Of a stretch of DNA of 63,715 nucleotides, positions 15,447 through 23,400 are shown in pieces (within the stretch, counting starts at the first letter, position 1; each line of letters starts with the position of its first letter). The notes below the pieces were generated by a model, which was given only the letters and a program-made list of their open reading frames with translations, was not told the DNA's origin and did no database searches. This DNA comes from Paulinella micropora (lineage: Eukaryota > Cercozoa > Imbricatea > Euglyphida), in the NCBI GenBank assembly GCA_009731375.1, contig BJOX01000212.1:343511-407225 (forward strand), written 5' to 3'. A program made the position numbers and the translations under genes.

Positions 15447-17230
15447 GCAGCGGCTACGTCTAGAGTGCCGGCCCGCTCGTGCAGGTATCGAAAAAAGGCA
15501 GAGTAGATGAAAACGTCGTAGACGCCGGAAATGAAGCCGCGCTTGCCTACGACGGGCGTGCCGGGGATAAGGTCCTCGGTGGCATTGCTGCCTTCCGACT
15601 GGATACTGAGCTTGAGCTGGTAGAAGTCGTCGCGTGGCCAGACGACCGGCTGCCCGTCGAGCGTGGTGATGGTGGCGGTGTAGACAGAGGCCGGGTTGGC
15701 TTCTATGTCGGCGGCAGTCGCGCCCGCCCGCGTGCTGGCGAAAGTGATCTTGACCCCTTGTGACTTGAGGTAGGCGTTCCTGGCGAGTATGGTGTTGAGG
15801 TTGGCGAGGCCATTGGTGGCGGGCGAAGTGTAGCGGATGTTGCTGACCTGTGTAAAAGTGTTGCCGGTCTTGGCCTCGATGATGGCGACGGCGGTGCCCT
15901 TGAAGTTGACAAAGAGGCGTAGGGTGTTGGTGGCGATGGCAGGCACGCCCGCCGTGTAGACGGCGCCGTAGGTGAAGGGGATGGTGCTGAGAATAGGCTC
16001 GGGCCCAGTGCGCAGCACGAGCCGTTCGCAGTCGCCCTTGAAGTGCTTGAAGCCGTTCATGCTGCCGTCCATCATGCCCGGGAGGTCGTTGCTGAAGGGG
16101 ATGCAGTAGATGTTGTTGTGCTTGAGAAAAGAGTGGTTGACTAAATCGCCGAGCGTGTGTTCGCGGAAATAGCGCTCGTTGATGGGCGTGCCTTCGCCCA
16201 AATTGGAGCGGCCGTTGACGTCCTCGAGGTCGATGGTGGTGTCGTCTCCGAGCGAGTCGCAGATGAGGACGCGGTCCTGGTTCAAGGGGCTGTAGGTTAC
16301 TTTGTCTTCGTAATAGCCCGCCTGGTTGCCGCTCTTGCGGAAATAGACAAAGAGCGCCCCCGAGTTGTGCGAGAACTGGTCGAGGTCGAAGCGGTACTCT
16401 TGGTTAGGCAACATGACGTTGCCGAAATCGGCGTACTGCACGTAGTCGATGTAGTGCTGCTCGTGGACTTTGCCTATCTTGGAAGGGTGCTTGGAGAGCC
16501 GCAGGCCGTTGGGCAGCACGTGGCAGCCCGAGATGAGCCTGATCTCGTTGAGGTAAGTCGAGCAAGGGACCGCCAGGGCGGTCTGGTCGCGCTGGAAGAT
16601 ACCGTAAGGGCCGCCCTTGGGGTAGAAGCGGATCTCGAGGTCGCCGCGCAGGGTGGAGAGGTCGAGGTCCATGCCGTTGAGCCAAGTGTGGATGAGGGGT
16701 AAGTAAAAGAAGTGGGTCTGGTCCTTGACGAAAGTGCGGCCCGTCTCGCGGCCGGTGTAGGGGTCCATGTTGATCATGTCGGCGATGCGTTCGAGCGCCT
16801 CGACTGGCAGGGTGTTGAAGGACAGGTGCAGCATGTCGGCGTACTTGCGGCTGATCTCGGTGCCCGTGAGGCGGTCGTAGAACTCGATGCGCTCGAACCA
16901 GTGGCTGACGGGCATGACGCGGGAGTCGGTGGGCTGGCTGGCGGTGGCGGTGGTGAAGGTGACGGAGAAGCGCAGCGTGTTGTCCTCGAGGACGCCGGCG
17001 GAGTTGTTTTCGAGGATGAAGCTGAAGTAGGCGGTGTTGTTGAGAGCGCCGGTGGGAGGGGCGGGCGCCATGATGGTCTGGACCCAGGCGGGCCGGACAT
17101 TGATGGCGGACTTGTGGTCCGGGTCTAGTACAATCCCTTGTCCGGTGCGTTCGTCCCGCTTGCCCGAATCTACCTTGGGCTTCTTGACGGCCGCGGGAGG
17201 CACAATGGTAAGGGCGGAATTGCGCTTCAT
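15443..17230 (-). CDS. Double jelly-roll major capsid protein
   Basis: 595 residues, the typical size of a Polinton-like/NCLDV-lineage capsid protein. Recognisable features: an N-terminal basic segment, the first jelly-roll start AYFSFILENNSAG, then SHWFERIEFYDRLTGTEI, and then FFYLPLIHTWLNGMDLDLST with a charged beta strand DLEIRFYPKGG. The second roll ends VYDVFIYSAFFRYLHERAG. The order and the aromatic-rich strands fit trimeric double-jelly-roll hexons. A TTTAAATCTTCT element lies about 53 nt upstream on the minus strand. Forms the icosahedral shell together with the penton-like protein. Confidence 0.85.
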   Translation of the reverse strand: MKRNSALTIVPPAAVKKPKVDSGKRDERTGQGIVLDPDHKSAINVRPAWVQTIMAPAPPTGALNNTAYFSFILENNSAGVLEDNTLRFSVTFTTATASQPTDSRVMPVSHWFERIEFYDRLTGTEISRKYADMLHLSFNTLPVEALERIADMINMDPYTGRETGRTFVKDQTHFFYLPLIHTWLNGMDLDLSTLRGDLEIRFYPKGGPYGIFQRDQTALAVPCSTYLNEIRLISGCHVLPNGLRLSKHPSKIGKVHEQHYIDYVQYADFGNVMLPNQEYRFDLDQFSHNSGALFVYFRKSGNQAGYYEDKVTYSPLNQDRVLICDSLGDDTTIDLEDVNGRSNLGEGTPINERYFREHTLGDLVNHSFLKHNNIYCIPFSNDLPGMMDGSMNGFKHFKGDCERLVLRTGPEPILSTIPFTYGAVYTAGVPAIATNTLRLFVNFKGTAVAIIEAKTGNTFTQVSNIRYTSPATNGLANLNTILARNAYLKSQGVKITFASTRAGATAADIEANPASVYTATITTLDGQPVVWPRDDFYQLKLSIQSEGSNATEDLIPGTPVVGKRGFISGVYDVFIYSAFFRYLHERAGTLDVAAA

Positions 17231-17282
17231 GACCTCTCCGGGGGAGGGAGCGGACCGGTTATAGGATTAGGAGTAACACAAC

Positions 17283-17295
17283 AGAAGATTTAAAA
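17283..17295 (-). promoter_or_regulatory. TTTTAAATCTTCT element of capsid gene
   Basis: Minus-strand copy of the structural-gene element, 53 nt upstream of the major capsid start at 17230. Confidence 0.5.
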
Positions 17296-17303
17296 TTTTT
17301 TGC

Positions 17304-17606
17304 TTACTTGCGCGTGAGGAGGTAGACACCGCCAAGGCCGGCCGCGGCCACAAGAGGCCACTTGAGGTTTTCGGTGGCCTTTGTGGCGCCGTGGATCATT
17401 TCTTTGGGCAGGTGCACGATCTCGTCGATCTCCTTGCCCGTCCAGGCAACGACCTTTCTAAAATTCTCGGCCGCGCGGACGTTGCGCTCGTGCTGCCGGC
17501 GGTGTATGCGGTCGTGCTTGTCCTTTCGCGCCTGCTTGCGGAGGGAGTGCCGGTGCTCTTTCTCCTTCCGAGCGGCTTTCCGGACCGAAGCGTGCCGTTT
17601 ACCCAT
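17304..17606 (-). CDS. Basic protein with C-terminal membrane anchor
   Basis: 100 residues. The first half is highly basic and His-rich (KAARKEKEHRHSLRKQARKDKHDRIHRRQ). The end has one hydrophobic segment (WPLVAAAGLGGVYLL) followed by TRK. Such tail-anchored basic proteins could tether DNA or capsid to an internal membrane. It lies directly upstream of the capsid gene on the same strand. No family recognised. Confidence 0.6.
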   Translation of the reverse strand: MGKRHASVRKAARKEKEHRHSLRKQARKDKHDRIHRRQHERNVRAAENFRKVVAWTGKEIDEIVHLPKEMIHGATKATENLKWPLVAAAGLGGVYLLTRK

Positions 17607-17675
17607 TTTTTCTTTCCGGCTTTAAGGATAGTTCCGGGAGAAAATTGTTTTTTTTTTCTTCTTCTTAAAGACTTT

Positions 17676-18053
17676 TTAATAAACGATAACCTGGCAGATC
17701 CTGCCGAGTATGTCTGTGACGGGCGTGAGGAAGCGTTCGCTAGTAAGTAAATCTGCGGAGGCGAGTATGCGCTGCTTGAGCTGCGCGGTGGTCGGCGTGG
17801 GTGCCTTCATGCGGTTGGCCAGGAGGAGCCAGGTCTTTGACTCGGACTTTACGTAGTCGCCAAGTTTTCCATCCCGGTAGGCGGGCAGGAAGAACCTTTG
17901 TACTATAGCGACCTGCTGCTCGAGGAGGGTGGCGCCCGCCTGGCCCTTGGCTTCATTTATCTCCGCTTGGGTCGCTAGCTTGTGCTGCAGGAAGACGTTG
18001 TCGAGCTCCAGGAAGAGCGTCGTTAGTGCCTGCCGCTTGGTTTGCTGGGACAT
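17676..18053 (-). CDS. Hypothetical 125-aa helical protein
   Basis: Starts MSQQTKRQALTTLFLELDNV; mostly helical, Q- and L-rich, ending DILGRICQVIVY. The start overlaps the 3' end of the small TM gene at 18180. Part of the minus-strand structural run. Family not recognised. Confidence 0.6.
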   Translation of the reverse strand: MSQQTKRQALTTLFLELDNVFLQHKLATQAEINEAKGQAGATLLEQQVAIVQRFFLPAYRDGKLGDYVKSESKTWLLLANRMKAPTPTTAQLKQRILASADLLTSERFLTPVTDILGRICQVIVY

Positions 18054-18180
18054 GTGGGGCGGGCCGGTCTAGATCGCAGTGGTAGTAGTAGTAGCGGTGT
18101 CCGGCGATTAAACGGTAGGCGGTCGCGAAGGCTAGCACAATGACTGCCCAGGCAAGGATCGCTTCTTGCCAGAGGTGCAT
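17953..18180 (-). CDS. Small single-TM protein
   Basis: 75 residues with an N-terminal hydrophobic segment (LAWAVIVLAFATAYRLIAG) followed by a YYYY/His patch and a polar tail. Its 3' 100 nt overlap the 5' end of the next gene in another frame. The TTTTAATCTTCT element is 18 nt upstream of the ATG, which supports expression. Possibly an internal-membrane virion protein. Confidence 0.5.
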   Translation of the reverse strand: MHLWQEAILAWAVIVLAFATAYRLIAGHRYYYYHCDLDRPAPHVPANQAAGTNDALPGARQRLPAAQASDPSGDK

Positions 18181-18197
18181 TTACTTCTTAAACCGCC

Positions 18198-18210
18198 AGA
18201 AGATTAAAAC
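18198..18210 (-). promoter_or_regulatory. TTTTAATCTTCT element
   Basis: Minus strand; overlaps the TAA of the upstream multi-TM gene and precedes the small TM gene by 18 nt. Confidence 0.5.
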
Positions 18211-18677
18211 CGGTATTCATGTCCGTCTGAGTGAGGCGCGATGTAGTTTTCGTAGAAGAACTGCGAGACGATCTCGGTGACGGCGCCGAGCATGAAGAGC
18301 CTGGAGCCCTCGTCGCCCACCGAGGGCCTGAAGGCCCTGCCCGCAAAGAAGCCAGGGAGGGTGGCCATGAGCACACCGCCACCGAAGACGTGGACGGCGA
18401 GGCTAGGGTACCTGGTCAACCGGCCCTCTTGCGTGTGTCCCAGAACGCGTGACTGGAGGATGTCGACGATGCTGGTAATAAGAAAGGCGTACAAGGCAAA
18501 GCCCGTTCCCTTGGAGAGCGTATAGCCCCCACCGAACCGCGAGAGGGAAAACTGTGCGTCGGAGCTGGGGATGACAAAAGGGGCGGCCACATAGGCAAAA
18601 GCCGCGGCGGTGAGGCTGCGGCCGATGTTTTCAAAAGAGACGAAATCGGCAACGACCCCGGGCAGACGTACCGGCAT
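18204..18677 (-). CDS. Multi-pass membrane protein
   Basis: 157 residues from MPVRLPGVVADF at 18677; the frame extends 17 codons further upstream, but that part overlaps a T-run/TCTTCT promoter-like stretch. Hydrophobic segments are seen around AAAFAYVAAPFVIP, GFALYAFLITSIVDIL, VFGGGVLMATLPGFFAG and LFMLGAVTEIVSQFF, so three to four helices. Likely a virion membrane protein. Family not recognised. Confidence 0.6.
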   Translation of the reverse strand: MPVRLPGVVADFVSFENIGRSLTAAAFAYVAAPFVIPSSDAQFSLSRFGGGYTLSKGTGFALYAFLITSIVDILQSRVLGHTQEGRLTRYPSLAVHVFGGGVLMATLPGFFAGRAFRPSVGDEGSRLFMLGAVTEIVSQFFYENYIAPHSDGHEYRF

Positions 18678-18710
18678 CGGCTCCTTTGTTAATGTAATTA
18701 AAACGATCGT

Positions 18711-18724
18711 AGAAGAAAAAAAAA
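18711..18724 (-). promoter_or_regulatory. T-run + TCTTCT element
   Basis: Minus strand, about 35 nt upstream of the preferred start at 18677. Confidence 0.4.
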
Positions 18725-18742
18725 TCATTTTTTTAATTAATA

Positions 18743-19375
18743 CTATGGCGCCGGCGCGTCAAAATTCACACTGCTGCTAGATGGAAGGAAAGCTATGTTT
18801 TGCGCGTGGGTGACGGCGGCCATCTGTGCAGTGAGCAGAGTGAGTTCGGTTAGAGGGTCCAGTCGCTGCATGCCTATGCCGGCCCGGAGCTTGGCCCGTT
18901 CGTAGAGGAAGAGCCAGCGCTCGTGCTGGAAGCATTTGTCGACGGTGCCGTTGATCTTGAACCTGCTGCGGCTGGCGATGAGGTTCTCGAGGCAGGCGAG
19001 GCCCTGTTGGATGGCTGAGTCGGTGAGGTCGCTGGCGAGATCGCCCTCGAGCACTTCCTCGACCTCGTCGAGCAGGAGCGGGAGGCGCGCGCGGGGTAGG
19101 CGGCGGAGGGCCTTGCTGTCGCAGGAGATGCCGGCCTGTTTGAGCTTGGGCGCAATGAGAGGGGAGCGGGAGTAGGCCGTGAGGAGTTGGTAGGCTGGGT
19201 CCTCGCGCAGAGCTGGTTGCGCGCCAGTCGCATTGGGCAAAGGAGGAAGAGGGGGAGGAGGGCGCGGGGCGGAAGTGCGCTGCCTCTTCCTGGGCGGCGG
19301 CTTTTCCGCAGCGGCAACGGGTTTTGGTTGTTGTTGCTTTTGGTCGGCCGGTTCGAGGTTAGCAAAAGGGTCCAT
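18743..19375 (-). CDS. Hypothetical 210-aa protein, proline-rich N-terminus
   Basis: The N-terminal about 50 residues are disordered and contain PPPRKRQRTS (a nuclear-localisation-type cluster) and a polyproline run. The rest is helical: YQLLTAYSRSPLIAPKLKQ, LRRLPRARLPLLLDEVEEVL. It lies in the structural run with a TTTTAATCTTCT element 37 nt upstream. The middle helical part resembles small virion proteins of related viruses only loosely; no confident family. Confidence 0.6.
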   Translation of the reverse strand: MDPFANLEPADQKQQQPKPVAAAEKPPPRKRQRTSAPRPPPPLPPLPNATGAQPALREDPAYQLLTAYSRSPLIAPKLKQAGISCDSKALRRLPRARLPLLLDEVEEVLEGDLASDLTDSAIQQGLACLENLIASRSRFKINGTVDKCFQHERWLFLYERAKLRAGIGMQRLDPLTELTLLTAQMAAVTHAQNIAFLPSSSSVNFDAPAP

Positions 19376-19411
19376 GATCTACAGTGTGCTGATTATCGAT
19401 TCTTTGGTAAG

Positions 19412-19423
19412 AGAAGATTAAAA
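19412..19423 (-). promoter_or_regulatory. TTTTAATCTTCT element
   Basis: Minus strand; overlaps the stop of the 205-aa gene and precedes the 210-aa gene by 37 nt. Confidence 0.5.
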
Positions 19424-20035
19424 CAACGCGGGTCTGTCGTCTGCTTCCGCACCGATACCGATGATGTTGGCAGAAGTCGAGTTGATTGAGTCCCAGCCGC
19501 GCACGTTGCCGTCTGCTCTTTCAAAAGCGGAGACGGCGGGCAGACGAGCCCACTGCTCGTCGCGCATCTTGGCCGACTGGTACTCTTCGATCATGCGCGC
19601 CGCCTGCATGCAGCCCTCCCAGTCGTTGCCGTAGTTGCGGCGGAGCTCCTGCAGCCACGGCCGCATTGCTCCCGGTGGTCTTACACCACCCACTTCTGCT
19701 CCGTCGTTCTCAAAGCAGTTTGCCCTGCGAAAACGAACGCCGTACAAAGCTTCGATTTGGGCAGAAGTACCCACAAGCAGGACGGCGCCCTTGTACCAGG
19801 AGGCCAGTGAGTTTTTACTGAGCTTGCGCGCGATCGCCTTCATGTTCTGCATCTCTACATCTCCCTCTTTGCCATCAATCGCCTGGAGCGCCGAGAAGAT
19901 GATGGACGAAGTGGCGAGGGCATCGGTCTTGACGACGGGGTCGGTCTGTGTACCGCGCTCGGCGAGCTCATTGACGTGCGCGGCCGCCCTTTCCGCCGGT
20001 GTGTTGGTGAGGCGTACTGGCCCGCCGTTGGACAT
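19418..20035 (-). CDS. Hypothetical 205-aa protein
   Basis: Starts MSNGGPVRLTNTPAERAAAHV. Soluble, alpha-helical, with WLQELRRNYGNDWEGCMQAARMIEEYQ in the C-terminal half. ATATCTTCTC preceded by an A-run lies about 37 nt upstream on the minus strand. Genomic position suggests a virion or assembly protein. I do not recognise it. Confidence 0.6.
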   Translation of the reverse strand: MSNGGPVRLTNTPAERAAAHVNELAERGTQTDPVVKTDALATSSIIFSALQAIDGKEGDVEMQNMKAIARKLSKNSLASWYKGAVLLVGTSAQIEALYGVRFRRANCFENDGAEVGGVRPPGAMRPWLQELRRNYGNDWEGCMQAARMIEEYQSAKMRDEQWARLPAVSAFERADGNVRGWDSINSTSANIIGIGAEADDRPALF

Positions 20036-20071
20036 CTTCCGGCGGCAGTGACTTGTTAGTAAGTTTGTCGT

Positions 20072-20087
20072 GAGAAGATATTTTTTT
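20072..20087 (-). promoter_or_regulatory. ATATCTTCTC element
   Basis: Minus strand, an A-run then TATCTTCTC, upstream of the 205-aa gene. Confidence 0.4.
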
Positions 20088-20342
20088 CACTGTCAAAGTG
20101 AGGGCCTCTTCCGAGCGCTGGACTTGGTCAGGGGTGATGCGCAGCAGGATCTCGGCGTCCTGTATTTTGGGCTGGTCGAAGATCGTCTCGACGGGCGCCT
20201 CCTCTACCNNNNNNNNNNTTTCACTGTCAAAGTGAGGGCCTCTTCCGAGCGCTGGACTTGGTCAGGGGTGATGCGCAGCAGGATCTCGGCGTCCTGTATT
20301 TTGGGCTGGTCGAAGATTGTCTCGACGGGCGCCTCCTCTACC
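20085..20342 (-). other. 124-bp duplication flanking a 10-N gap (assembly artefact)
   Basis: Bases 20085-20208 and 20219-20342 are the same 124 bp with one mismatch, separated by ten Ns. This is what two unmerged overlapping contig ends look like. The duplicated piece is the 3' part of the gene starting at 20482, so that gene appears broken only because of the gap. Confidence 0.9.
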
Positions 20343-20482
20343 TTCACGTGGAGGGCCTGTAGCGCCTTTTCTTGGATAGAGGCCTGTTTCATGTTTCTGG
20401 CGCGGTCGGCGCGCATTTCTTTCTCCTTGAGGTAGCCGAGCGCAAGCGCTAGCTGGGGGTCAGCATGCATGAGGTGCTGCAT
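20219..20482 (-). CDS. Small helical protein, 3' end cut by gap
   Basis: About 88 residues visible from MQHLMHADPQLALALGYL; charged, helical, coiled-coil-like (EKEMRADRARNMKQ), ending ALTLTVK at the gap. The left copy of the duplicated sequence reads on past LTVK into an A-run, where the true stop cannot be placed with certainty. It lies immediately downstream of the giant coiled-coil gene on the same strand. Confidence 0.55.
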
Positions 20483-20489
20483 GCTCTAT

Positions 20490-23400
20490 TCAATTCCTTC
20501 TCTGTCTCTTGGTTGCCGGTTGTAGGCCCACCAGCTTCCAACCTAGCTTATTGAGGATATTTTTCCACTTGTGTACCAGACCCTTCTGACCCTCTTTTTC
20601 CAGCCTCTTCATGGCCCTCTCCATCAGCTCGTGCAGAGTGCGTGACTTTTCGGTAGGCCCCAGACCCATGGAACGTGTCTGGGCCCTGTCCTGTAACAGC
20701 TCCTCGAACAAGGGCAACGGCGGCTGGTCCTTGAACTCTCTTATCAGCTTTTTATCTACATCTTCATCGGTACAGTAGGCCAGCGCCATCCGGACGAGCT
20801 TGACCCTGTCTTCAAAAGAGATCTTCTTGAGGTCCTCCATGCCTGGCGTTGGTTTGTCCGCTAAGTCGGGAAAGATCTTGTAGTCCAGGTCTGTCTCCTT
20901 GCCGGCAGCAGTAGCGGTTAGCACCAAGTTGGCTAGGTAGCGCACTGCCAAATTTTCTTTGTACTTTGCTCTGTTCACGGGGTCCTTGATGATGTCCTCG
21001 ATGACTTGTTTGGTCGCGTTGCGTACAAAGGCCTTGGCCTCCGCTGGCTTGCCACGGACTTGGTCGAGCAGTTTCCTTTCATCGACGACCATGTTTCGCT
21101 TGCGCATGGCTTCCAGGATACCCACACGCAGCATATCCAGGCTGTCTCGGGCGTGCCCTTCAGGCAGAGCTCTCCCGTTCATGGCAAGGTACAGGAGTTC
21201 TTGCTCGGCCTGCTTGGTCTCGAGCTCTCTGCGTTCAGCCGATTCCATGTCCACTGGCGCGATGCTGTGTTCTCCTGCATTGATCGTGTTGTCGTCCTGG
21301 GTAAAATGGCCACGGCCGCCACCGTTGTCGTTTCCACTAGGGTCAAGTTGGAAAACCTTGCCCTTGCCTTTGCTATCGCCTGTGCTGACCGCTGTGGCAC
21401 CTGCCTCTGCCTCGCTTCGTTCAAAGGTACCTCCGCCGATGGAGGCCCCGCCCGCGGCCATGCGCACCGGCACGCCATCGTTGCCTCCTTGGACGTTGAA
21501 CCCGGCGTTGCGCAGCCAGCTGGTGGCCATGAGGCTGCCAAACAGCGACTTGAAGCTCTCGACGACGGTAGGCTGCTCGAGGGAACCACTTCCGATGGCG
21601 TCGCCGACGTCCTGGCGCTGGGTGAAAGCAGGTACTAGCTGGCTGGAGACCCAGTCCCAAGCCCGGCTGAAGCTGCTGCCCTGCGGGAAACTTTTCTTTT
21701 CGCGCTCGAGGAAAGTCGTCATGTACTCGGCCATGTTGTACTTGTTGATGGTGTCCTGGTACTCTTGGTCGCTGGCCTCGTGGACGAGCCTTTTCTGCTC
21801 TTCTGGAGGCAAGTCGGGCGCGAGCGCCTCGACGGTAGCTTGCTTGAGCTCGACGATCTTCTGTTGTGTCTCCTCTGCCTTGACCTCGAGCTGTTGTGCG
21901 GTCACGACTGTCTTGTCCTGTTTCATCTTCTGGATCGCTTGCTGGTATTGTTCGATTCTTGCCTTGAGTTTGGCCTGGACGTTGCCAGCCGAAGTGGCAG
22001 TCTGTCTGATGGCGTTTTTGGCCCGTTGCTTGTACTTCTCGTGCTCGGCCTTGAGAGTTTTCTCTCGTTCTGTGTAAGCTGCCTGCTCGGCTTGAAGCAA
22101 GGCTTCCCTTTCTTCGGCCTCCTGGAGCTGGCGCGTTAGTTGTCGGAGTTTGCCCTCGTCGTTTTGCCGCATTTTCAGCTCCTCCTTGGCTTGCTTGACC
22201 GCTTTCAGTGCATTCTCCCTGGCCTTAACTTCACTGTCCTTGAGATTATTTAGCTTTTTTTGTGCCTGCTCTAGTTTTTGCCTGAGCTTTTTGATCTCGG
22301 AGGTCTGTTTCTTATCCTTTTCGTCCATCTGCACGACGGTCTCGTCGCCTTGTGCGATTGTTTCGGTAGCTAGGCGCAGCTTTTCTCTGAGCTGCTTGAC
22401 CTGTGCGATCTTTTTGTTGTATTCCTCCCCTGCTTCTGCTAGTGCGATGTTGTTGGCGTGGCTTTCTTGTTCGAGTTCTGTCACTCTGGCCTGTAGCGCC
22501 TGCTCGCCCTGCTCGGCCGCGGTCAGGTCGCGCTGTAGCGCCTGCTCGCGCTTCTGTGCGGCTGTTAGCATACGTACGGCCTGTCTGGCCTCTTTGGTGA
22601 GCTGGCCGATCGCTTCTTTGCTCTGGGCGGCCTGAGTGTTGAGTTCGGTTAGTTTAGTCAAGGCGGACTTGGCTAGGGCTTTGTGCTCGCGCGCGAGACG
22701 GGTCTGCTGCCGGAGGGCAGCCTCGTGCTGTCCTGCCTCTGCCTGTAGCTTCTTGATGTCGTCGGCGCGTTTCTTGTTCTCTGTAGCCATGCGTTTCAGG
22801 TCCTTAAGCAAGAGCTTTTCGTTACGTTTGTAGTTTTCGGCCTGCTGCTCTAGCTCCCGGTTGTGCCGCTGGGCTTCCTGTAGCTCTTGGGTCAGCCTTT
22901 GGTTCTTGTCTCTCTCGGCCTGCGTGTTGCCCTCCGACGTTTTGAGGCGTTCGTTGCTCTGCTGTAACTCTGCCTGGAGCCGGTCGACCTCGTTGTCTCT
23001 TTTGGTGAGGTTGTCCAAGTAGTCCATGGCTAGCTTCTTCGCTTCTTGGCGCATGGCCTCTACCTCTGCGCTGTGTTTTTCTTTCTGTTCGGCCCCTTGT
23101 GCTTCCAGCCCCTGGTTTTTTTGCGCCAGTTGAGTCATCTTCGTTTCCAAGTCGGTGGCTCGTTGCTGTATGTTCTTGAGTTCTGCCTCGGCCGCCTGTA
23201 GTTCTTGGTTGACTCTGAACACTTGTTTGCTTGCGCGAGTAGCTTCTCGTGCCGACTCGGCCGCCTGTTGTTGGGCCGTGCGGGCCTTGGACTCTGCTTC
23301 TTCTGTCCTCTGGTGCAACTCCCTTTCTTTTTCGCTGGTACCTAGCAGGGCGGCCTGTGCCTGTGTGTTTTCTCTGGTTACTTCGGCCGCCGCCTTTTCG

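Noticed and set aside
20085-20342. Real tandem duplication of a gene 3' end
   Set aside because: The copies flank a 10-N gap exactly and differ by one base, as expected for unmerged contig ends.
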